Positions 6,538-12,016 of a DNA stretch of 12,016 nt are shown in pieces. The DNA is from Blastocatellia bacterium (lineage in GTDB: Bacteria > Acidobacteriota > Blastocatellia > Pyrinomonadales > Pyrinomonadaceae). Position numbers and translations under genes: made by a program. Location of the stretch: contig PSRF01000303.1 in assembly GCA_003175865.1 (NCBI GenBank), forward strand, positions 1-12,016, in the 5' to 3' direction. Under the pieces are notes generated by a model. That model had not been told where the DNA came from, ran no database searches, and was given only the letters and a program-made list of their open reading frames with translations. Every line of letters starts with the position of its first letter. Position 1 is the first letter of the stretch.

Positions 6538-8174
6538 AACGAAACACGCTCCTCAGCCTCACTGTCCTCGGCTTGTCTCTCACAGTTTTTGTTTCTCACT
6601 CACTCGCAATCAGACACGAACGGCTTGTCGATGCCTGGCGACCGTTGCACTACTCAGTTGAATTAACTCTCGACGACAAGCTAACCGAACTAGTCAAAGC
6701 GAGAACGCAGATCGAAATAGTCGCTATCAAAAGGCTTTCTGTCGTTGATTTTGATTTCGGCGAGCTGACAACTGACAGCGTTTCACTTGACTCTTCGACA
6801 CTCAGCTTCGAGCATGAAGACAACAAGCTTGTTGTTCAACTTCCACAGTCTGTCGAGCCGAATACAAAACTTAGTCTCACGATTGTCTACCATGGCAAAC
6901 CCAAAGACGGTTTGATTTTGACCACCGATAAAGACGGTCGGCCTTCAGCTGTAGGAGACAATTGGCCAGATAGAGTTCATCACTGGATCCCTTGCCTGGA
7001 CCATCCATCTGCGAAGGCAACTGTGCAGTTCAAAATAACAACACCTGGCAATGATCTCGTGGTGGCTAACGGCCGCCTGGACCATGTCGAAACAACATCG
7101 GAAGGCACTCGGACCTGGTCGTACACAGAAGCCCAACCGATCCCTCCGTATTGCATGGTGATTGGTGTGGGCCAATTCGCACGAATTGATGGCAGTTCAG
7201 CAATCACCCCTCTGAGCTTTTATGTTCCGCAGTCGGATGCCACATATGCGCCGACGGGATTTGCTCCAGCCGCGCCGGTGTTACGCGTCTTCACTGAAAC
7301 CGTTGCTCCGTATCCTTACGAAAAACTCGCTCTGATCATCGGGGCCACAAGGTTTGGAGGAATGGAAAACTCGAGCGCAATTGTTTTTGCTTCGAACCTG
7401 TTCAATTCAAGCCCGAGTCCATCTGTGAGTGAAACATTCGGTATTCCTGCGCACACTGTAGATGTAGTTGCGCACGAGATCGCACATCAGTGGTTCGGTG
7501 ATTCCGTAACTGAAGCTACGTGGTCGGATCTCTGGTTGAGTGAAGGCTTCGCGACGTACTTCGCTGGCGTTTTCATACAGCGACAAGAAGGTGAAACCGC
7601 TTTTCGGAGGTACATGACGGAGGCAGCCGAAAAGGCTTTCGCTTACGAGAAGAAGAAGCGTGCTCCGATCTTCGATCCAAACACGGAAAACCTTTTCGAT
7701 CTTTTGAATGCGAACAATTATCAAAAAGGTGCATGGGTGTTGCACATGTTGCGCTCGAGACTCGGTGACGACGCGTTCTTCAGCGGGATCAGAAACTATT
7801 ACGAAGCGCACAAAACTTCGACCGCGACGAGTGAAGACCTACGAAGCGCGTTCGAAAGGGCTTCAGCTGCTGATTTAAAGCAGTTCTTTCAGCGTTGGGT
7901 TTATGACAGCGGTCATCCGCAGTACGAGTTGTCCTGGGATTGGGTAAAGATGAAGCGCGCGTTGAAAGTAACGCTAAAGCAGGTGCAGCCAGGCAACGCG
8001 TTTTTGGACCCGGTTGAATTGAAGATCACCAGTGCAAGTGGAAGTCGAGTAGTAAAGGTAGAGCCTACTGGAAAGACGTTCGTTCAGACGATTCAGTTGA
8101 ATGAACGACCGCAACAAGTTGAATTGGATCCGCGCAACTTGCTTTTGAGAGAAATTGTATCTGGCAATCCCTGA
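6534..8174 (+). CDS. Exported M1-family zinc aminopeptidase
   Basis: A 546-aa gluzincin metallopeptidase that would remove N-terminal residues from peptides outside the cytoplasm. Residues 1-25 form a signal peptide (MKRN, hydrophobic 5-20, SHSLA). The N-terminal beta domain follows. The exopeptidase motif is GGMEN (275-279) instead of the usual GAMEN. The zinc site is complete: HEIAH at 314-318 and the third ligand E337 in WLSEGFATYF, 18 residues after the second His. Tyr396 in NNYQKGA is the transition-state tyrosine. The C-terminal part, LRSAFERASAADLKQFFQRWVYDSGHP (about 436-462), is the M1 hallmark of bacterial short forms. The protein lacks the long ERAP-type C-terminal domain, as is common for exported bacterial members. 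It is translationally coupled to the 118-aa gene before it. Confidence 0.93.
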   Translation: MKRNTLLSLTVLGLSLTVFVSHSLAIRHERLVDAWRPLHYSVELTLDDKLTELVKARTQIEIVAIKRLSVVDFDFGELTTDSVSLDSSTLSFEHEDNKLVVQLPQSVEPNTKLSLTIVYHGKPKDGLILTTDKDGRPSAVGDNWPDRVHHWIPCLDHPSAKATVQFKITTPGNDLVVANGRLDHVETTSEGTRTWSYTEAQPIPPYCMVIGVGQFARIDGSSAITPLSFYVPQSDATYAPTGFAPAAPVLRVFTETVAPYPYEKLALIIGATRFGGMENSSAIVFASNLFNSSPSPSVSETFGIPAHTVDVVAHEIAHQWFGDSVTEATWSDLWLSEGFATYFAGVFIQRQEGETAFRRYMTEAAEKAFAYEKKKRAPIFDPNTENLFDLLNANNYQKGAWVLHMLRSRLGDDAFFSGIRNYYEAHKTSTATSEDLRSAFERASAADLKQFFQRWVYDSGHPQYELSWDWVKMKRALKVTLKQVQPGNAFLDPVELKITSASGSRVVKVEPTGKTFVQTIQLNERPQQVELDPRNLLLREIVSGNP

Positions 8175-8326
8175 GTCCTTAGCTGCTCGAAATAATTATT
8201 TTAACGACCACTTCACTCCGTCAGTAGTAAAACTGGCCTCTTACTTTCACAGGATCTTTGAAGTCAGCGCTGTCAAAATCTAGTTCTTCAAGTCCAACGG
8301 AGACTTAAAGCTGAACGTCCACGACC
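8175..8326. other. Convergent intergenic gap, possible remnant coding tail
   Basis: Between the M1 gene and the minus-strand exported protein I see no strong terminator. On the minus strand, two frames just past the stop at 8327 read as protein-like peptides. One contains GSWTFSFKSPLDLKN before a stop near 8280. The other, open from 8304 to its stop at 8221, contains ELDFDSADFKDPVKVRGQFYY. They may be remnants of a longer C-terminus lost by frameshift, or chance. Confidence 0.3.
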
Positions 8327-9022
8327 CTAAAGTCTCTGCGTGTCTACTGCTAGTGTCAGCCGCAACCTGTGGTCAACGTCAATCGTTGGCGTTATCTCTT
8401 TATTGTCCCTGGTGTGTCTTGATTTCTCAATGCGCTTCGGATCTTCGGCGTCGTTACTGATGTCAGCCTTAACATCGGTCAAGGCAGAACTGCCAAACCA
8501 ACTCTCGGCAGACTCGTCACCAAGCATCAAACTCTTCGCAATCACAACTTCGACGTCCAGACTCTTCGGTGGATCACCCCAGTACGAAATTGGAAACCGC
8601 CGCAGTCGTATTTCTGCTTGAGCAGGAAGCTGAACCGCGTGAAACCCTCCGGTCCCGAGGAAACGTCCAATCGCAACGCGTCCCTGGCCATTCGGAGCAA
8701 AGACTTCTAACGAATCAATGCCTCCTTTTTGTCCAATCGCTGCACGCCCGTTACCGAGATTACTGGGAATTAAAAACCACTTCGGCTCGCTCGCAGAGTT
8801 TCTCAACACCAGTTCAACGGTGAGATACACAAGCGGAGGTCTCCCCAAGCGCAACTCACGGAATTGGATTTCCACCGGCGCCTTCGCTGGTTCTTGGTAA
8901 GCCTTGACGATCAGTGTTCCCTGATCTGTAGGTCGAGAGAGAACAAGTAAAGGGAGGAACAGAACGATCGCGATCAGTTTATGCAGTTTGGCCACGCCGC
9001 AAACTATCTTAGAAGAGAGCAT
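8327..9022 (-). CDS. Exported protein of unknown function
   Basis: A 231-aa protein with a hydrophobic leader (residues 15-29, HKLIAIVLFLPLLVLS) and otherwise no recognisable family. The middle looks like an immunoglobulin-type beta sandwich: VEIQFRELRLGRPPLVYLTVELVLRN (50-75), PKWFLIPSNLG, then IRLRRFPISYWGD. The C-terminal 45 residues are charged and less ordered (NDAEDPKRIEKSRHTRDNKE). The start lacks a good ribosome site. An internal GTG at codon 10 is a possible alternative. It follows the preceding minus-strand gene after a 23-base gap, so the two may be one operon of envelope proteins. Periplasmic or membrane-tethered location is inferred from the leader. Confidence 0.7.
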   Translation of the reverse strand: MLSSKIVCGVAKLHKLIAIVLFLPLLVLSRPTDQGTLIVKAYQEPAKAPVEIQFRELRLGRPPLVYLTVELVLRNSASEPKWFLIPSNLGNGRAAIGQKGGIDSLEVFAPNGQGRVAIGRFLGTGGFHAVQLPAQAEIRLRRFPISYWGDPPKSLDVEVVIAKSLMLGDESAESWFGSSALTDVKADISNDAEDPKRIEKSRHTRDNKEITPTIDVDHRLRLTLAVDTQRL

Positions 9023-9045
9023 CGAACGTCAATAGCCAGCTGGAC

Positions 9046-9699
9046 CTACACCCTCTTCAATGCGAACCGGGCGAGTGCTTTTGATTTGTTGATTTTCGTC
9101 TGCTGGTCACCGGCACCACCAACGCTGATCCTGATGAACGTATGATGACGCAGAACATAAAGTGCGCCACCGAAACGATTGCCCGTCCAAAACGCTTCAT
9201 CGCCCACGCCCGCAATCCTTATCGGCCTCGCAATTTCCTCATCCTCTTCTTTGCGTTCTCTGGCTAAGACATTTTTCCTTTCCCGTTGCTCTTCTCGAGA
9301 GTTTCCAGATTCTTCTTTGAAAGTCGCTTCCCACTGTTCTTTCGGATCATGTGCAGTACCACCGTCACCTCTTTGGGTGACTACAACATTAATTGAGTTC
9401 ACAAACGTCGGTAGACTGTAGAAGCATTGCGATACTCTCAGCCCGTCTTGCACTGACCCGCTGGCTTTTGTTTCCTTCAACGGCTCACCCTGAATCGACT
9501 TGATCTCATCGGTTGTCAGCAAACCGCATGCGTTAGATTTCGTTTCATCACCTGACTTCAACGTCGTTCTTGAAACTTTGTTTTCAGCTGTGTCTGTTTC
9601 GGAGACGGTCTCGAGGTGTGACCTCCCTCGAGTGACAATTCCGAAAATGATTCCCGACAACAAAATCACAACAATCAAAGTAAGCACGATCTTTTGCAT
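9046..9699 (-). CDS. Membrane-anchored extracytoplasmic protein of unknown function (DUF3558-like pattern)
   Basis: The likely product is 217 aa, beginning at the ATG at 9699. That start has GGAG seven bases upstream (9707-9710) and immediately yields a membrane anchor, residues 4-22 (IVLTLIVVILLSGIIFGIV). The open frame extends upstream to an ATG at 9837, but the extra 46 residues have no coding character and cross a 112-bp inverted-repeat element. The outer part begins with NACGLLTTDEIKSIQGEP (56-73) and has a second Cys92 in SQCFYSLP, a layout reminiscent of DUF3558-type lipoproteins, where the two cysteines may form a disulfide. Residues 120-158 are a highly charged K/E/R helix, and the end (IAGVGDEAFW, ALYVLRHHTFIRISVGG) is a beta-rich closing module. 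Function unknown. Confidence 0.72.
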   Translation of the reverse strand: MQKIVLTLIVVILLSGIIFGIVTRGRSHLETVSETDTAENKVSRTTLKSGDETKSNACGLLTTDEIKSIQGEPLKETKASGSVQDGLRVSQCFYSLPTFVNSINVVVTQRGDGGTAHDPKEQWEATFKEESGNSREEQRERKNVLARERKEEDEEIARPIRIAGVGDEAFWTGNRFGGALYVLRHHTFIRISVGGAGDQQTKINKSKALARFALKRV

Positions 9700-9706
9700 G
9701 CCGTTT

Positions 9707-9710
9707 CTCC
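9707..9710 (-). promoter_or_regulatory. Ribosome binding site that fixes the start at 9699
   Basis: GGAG on the minus strand, seven bases before the ATG at 9699. No comparable site precedes the more upstream ATG at 9837, which favours the shorter 217-aa product. Confidence 0.6.
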
Positions 9711-9744
9711 AATCTGATCTAACTGGCTGAACTTTAGCCCCGAC

Positions 9745-9856
9745 TGGTTGAGGAAAACTTGAGTTCGTAGCGACCACGGATTTAGTCCGGATTGTCATCG
9801 CGTGGAGTAATCCGTGAAAAAGTGAACACATCCGCACCTCAAGTTTTTCTCAACCA
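9745..9856. repeat. 112-bp element with 19-bp terminal inverted repeats (MITE-like or operator)
   Basis: The ends 9745-9763 (TGGTTGAGGAAAACTTGAG) and 9838-9856 are complementary over 19 bases with one mismatch. Inside, CACGGATT (9775-9782) pairs with AATCCGTG (9809-9816), and CCACG (9774-9778) could instead pair with CGTGG (9801-9805), so alternative folds exist. It sits in the divergent gap between the anchored protein and the Asp-box protein. I see no clear target-site duplication next to the ends. It could be a non-autonomous element or a shared regulatory region. Confidence 0.65.
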
Positions 9857-9955
9857 GCGGCCTCTAATCTCCGCACCGTACAAAAGGGCCTAATTCACCG
9901 TCTATGGACCATCATCAATCGCACTACGAAAAGCGATAGGAGCCACGCCACTGCA

Positions 9956-9960
9956 GGAGA
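9956..9960 (+). promoter_or_regulatory. Ribosome binding site for the Asp-box protein
   Basis: AGGAG at 9956-9960 is eight bases before the ATG at 9969 and supports that start over the in-frame ATG at 9981. Confidence 0.6.
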
Positions 9961-9968
9961 CTGACAAA

Positions 9969-12016
9969 ATGCTAAATGAAATGCACCACGCACGCCTGTT
10001 GAGTTTTTCCTTGACGTCGTTACGCACGCTCTTTTCTTCATCAACACGAACCAAGCTCGTCTTAATTGCCTTGGCACTCTTAGCGACAACTCTGGTTGTC
10101 AAAACGACCATCAGTTCAGCGGCCAGCCCGGCGAGCGGCACAATCACTGCGAACAGTGGTCCACTAAGTTATACGGCTGGTCCATTCGTGGTTGCGAATG
10201 AGTCCGGGCAAGGCGGAGTGATTACGCCGGTTTGCCAGCCAGGTACTCCGTTATGCGACGAGTACACCTTGACGATAAACGCGTCGAGCTTGGCCGCAAC
10301 GAAGAAGTTGTTGATCCAGATTCAATGGCCATCATCTGCTGCTGATTTCGATCTGTATGTGTTGCAGGGATCAACGACAGTTGGCAGTTCTCATGGCTCA
10401 AGCGATCCTGAAACCGTCTTTCTAAATATTCCCGCCGATGGCACTCAATACACTATTCGAGTCATACCAACTACGCCATTGGGACAAAGCTTTACGGGCA
10501 CGATCGCGCTGGTCGATCCACCGGCGACCGTTCAAACCGGATCGGGACTTGCGCCTCGCTATCAAAACTACGCTGCGCCAGAAGGTATGGGCGACAACGC
10601 AGGTGAGCCATCAATAGGTATTGACTGGAATCCTAACGTCGCAAGTTTCAAGCACGACAAAGTCAACACCGGCGGTGTGTCGTTCTTTCAGTCTGGTCCA
10701 AACACACTTCGTACAAGTTTCGACGACTGCTCGTCGCCTGCCAAAGACCAGTGGGATGACGTCTCAACACCGTTCGTGCAACAAGCAGCTCTGTCTGATC
10801 CGATCGGGTTCGTTGATCGTCATACGGGTCGTGTCTTTTCGTTGGATCTAATCGGTGGCGAAGGAAACAGCTTGATGGCGTTTTCAGATGACGACGGCAA
10901 CAACTACACACCAGCTCAAGGTGGCGGCGCACCCGCCGGACCAGATCACGAAACAGTCGGCGGTGGTCCATACAATCCAAACGCTACTCCCGCTCCACCG
11001 CCTCACCCGCTTTACTCCAATGCCGTGTATTACGCGTCTCAGAATATCGCCGGCGAAGCGGAAGTATCTCGCAGCGATGACGGTGGTCTAACTTTTGGTC
11101 CAAGCGTGTTACTGTTCAATCCGACGCAATGTACCGGCGGTATTCACGGCCACATCAAAGTTGCTCCCGACGGCACGGTCTATATCCCGAACTCGTCCTG
11201 CAGTTTTGGGGGTGGCACAAACGGAGTTGCGGTATCGACTGACAACGGCATTACCTGGAATGCGTACACAGTGCCAGGCAGCACAGGTGGCTTAGATCCA
11301 TCAGTGGGTGTCGGACTTAACGATATAGGAAAGCCTCTGGGCCAATCCACCAACACGATTTATCTCGGTTGGATCAGCGGTGACAATCATCCACACATCG
11401 CGGTCTCTCGAAATCGTGGTCAGACGTGGATCAGGGACAGTGATATTGGCTCACAGGTTGGTGTTAAGAGTGCTGTATTTCCCGTAGTCGTTGCAGGTGA
11501 TGATAACCGTGCAGCATTTGGCTTCCTGGGTACAACCACACCAGGTGATTATCAAGACGACAACAATTTCAGAGGCGTTTGGCATCTCTACATTGCCACC
11601 ACTTACGATGCGGGCAACAGCTGGATAACCATTGATGCCACTCCAGATGATCCTGTTCAGGTCGGTTCACTGTGTATCAACGGAACAACCTGCGGAGCGT
11701 TAGATCCATTCAATCCATCTTCGCGAAATCTTCTCGACTTCAACGATTTCACAATCGATAGCGAAGGACGGGCAGTGCTGGGTTACGCAGATGGTTGCTT
11801 AGCGCCTGCCTGCACTTCCGCGACCGTTGCGAAAACCCCGCCCTACTTCGATTCAAGATCAAGTAAAGCATCCATTGCCCGACAATCAGGAGGTAGACGT
11901 CTGTTCTCAGCGTTTGATCCACTTGAGCCAGCGGTACCAGGTGCGCCGCGCGTGAATAGCGTGAAAAGAAATGGCGCGGGTGTGGTCCATCTCGATTGGT
12001 CCACACCAGATAATGG
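9969..12016 (+). CDS. Large secreted Asp-box propeller protein with PPC-like and Fn3 domains (3' end beyond window)
   Basis: The frame stays open from 9969 to the window edge, giving 682 residues with no stop, so the gene is partial. It starts with a long signal peptide: a basic 29-residue head, hydrophobic LVLIALALLATTLVV (30-44) and probable cleavage near SAA (50-52). Residues about 97-184 (DEYTLTINASSL, FDLYVLQGS, ADGTQYTIRV, GTIALVD) match a bacterial pre-peptidase C-terminal (PPC) beta-sandwich. The body holds five Asp-box motifs: SDDDGNNYT (306), SDDGGLTFG (369), STDNGITWN (423), SRNRGQTWI (480) and TYDAGNSWI (545). These mark blades of a sialidase/BNR-type beta-propeller. From about 655 (PGAPRVNSVKRNG, LDWSTP) an Fn3 domain begins. 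Sialidase activity is not shown: the arginine triad and other catalytic residues cannot be assigned. A secreted or surface-exposed carbohydrate- or protein-binding role is the safe reading. Confidence 0.88.
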   Translation, partial: MLNEMHHARLLSFSLTSLRTLFSSSTRTKLVLIALALLATTLVVKTTISSAASPASGTITANSGPLSYTAGPFVVANESGQGGVITPVCQPGTPLCDEYTLTINASSLAATKKLLIQIQWPSSAADFDLYVLQGSTTVGSSHGSSDPETVFLNIPADGTQYTIRVIPTTPLGQSFTGTIALVDPPATVQTGSGLAPRYQNYAAPEGMGDNAGEPSIGIDWNPNVASFKHDKVNTGGVSFFQSGPNTLRTSFDDCSSPAKDQWDDVSTPFVQQAALSDPIGFVDRHTGRVFSLDLIGGEGNSLMAFSDDDGNNYTPAQGGGAPAGPDHETVGGGPYNPNATPAPPPHPLYSNAVYYASQNIAGEAEVSRSDDGGLTFGPSVLLFNPTQCTGGIHGHIKVAPDGTVYIPNSSCSFGGGTNGVAVSTDNGITWNAYTVPGSTGGLDPSVGVGLNDIGKPLGQSTNTIYLGWISGDNHPHIAVSRNRGQTWIRDSDIGSQVGVKSAVFPVVVAGDDNRAAFGFLGTTTPGDYQDDNNFRGVWHLYIATTYDAGNSWITIDATPDDPVQVGSLCINGTTCGALDPFNPSSRNLLDFNDFTIDSEGRAVLGYADGCLAPACTSATVAKTPPYFDSRSSKASIARQSGGRRLFSAFDPLEPAVPGAPRVNSVKRNGAGVVHLDWSTPDN

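Noticed and set aside
7407..7811. 134-codon open frame on the minus strand
   Set aside because: It is antisense to the M1 peptidase catalytic region, whose motifs are unambiguous. It is a shadow frame.
9700..9837. N-terminal extension of the anchored protein to an ATG at 9837
   Set aside because: No ribosome site there, the extra residues do not look coding, and they run through an inverted-repeat element. The start at 9699 has GGAG and leads straight into the membrane anchor.
1..12016. CRISPR array, phage or defence island, toxin-antitoxin pair
   Set aside because: No regularly spaced repeats, no integrase, nuclease, helicase or typical toxin motif. Repeats present are single palindromic units.

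Overview
This window (roughly 50% GC by eye) carries twelve supported protein-coding genes. The last one runs off the right edge. There are no tRNA or rRNA genes, no CRISPR array, no transposase and no phage gene that I can see. The gene content is exported proteins of unknown function, a PQQ-type sugar dehydrogenase, an M1 metallopeptidase, a PA0069-type radical SAM protein and a large Asp-box propeller protein. Together with several short palindromic intergenic repeats, this fits a Gram-negative soil-type bacterium, most likely an Acidobacteriota lineage of the Blastocatellia kind. That placement is inference from gene style, not from a marker gene.

Layout. (1) Bases 1-969: a minus-strand exported protein of unknown function whose 3' end runs into a cluster of short repeats. 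(2) Bases 970-1853: a divergent intergenic region with a good sigma70-like promoter leading to a plus-strand class I SAM methyltransferase. (3) Bases 1876-6044: a run of six minus-strand genes, in transcription order membrane J-domain protein, VOC/bleomycin-resistance-like protein, small Hfq/LSm-like protein, PA0069-family radical SAM protein, tandem-CBS protein, and a PQQ-dependent sugar dehydrogenase. The run is broken by a REP-like inverted doublet between VOC and LSm, by a terminator plus a new promoter before the CBS gene, and by a 24-bp inverted repeat before the dehydrogenase, so it is probably three or four transcription units. (4) Bases 6181-8174: a plus-strand pair joined by an ATGA overlap, a 118-aa cytoplasmic protein and an exported M1 aminopeptidase. 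(5) Bases 8327-9699: two minus-strand exported or membrane-anchored proteins of unknown function. (6) From 9969: a secreted protein with a PPC-like domain, five Asp-box motifs and the start of an Fn3 domain, incomplete at the window end. The divergent gap before it holds a 112-bp element with 19-bp terminal inverted repeats.

The genes look like ordinary chromosomal cargo rather than a defence island or mobile element. The most interesting items are the Hfq/LSm-like small protein that lacks the Hfq YKH signature, the GTAG-headed REP doublet in its upstream region, the other palindromic intergenic elements, and the coupled 118-aa/M1 peptidase pair. I found no clear sign of a wholly new multi-gene system.
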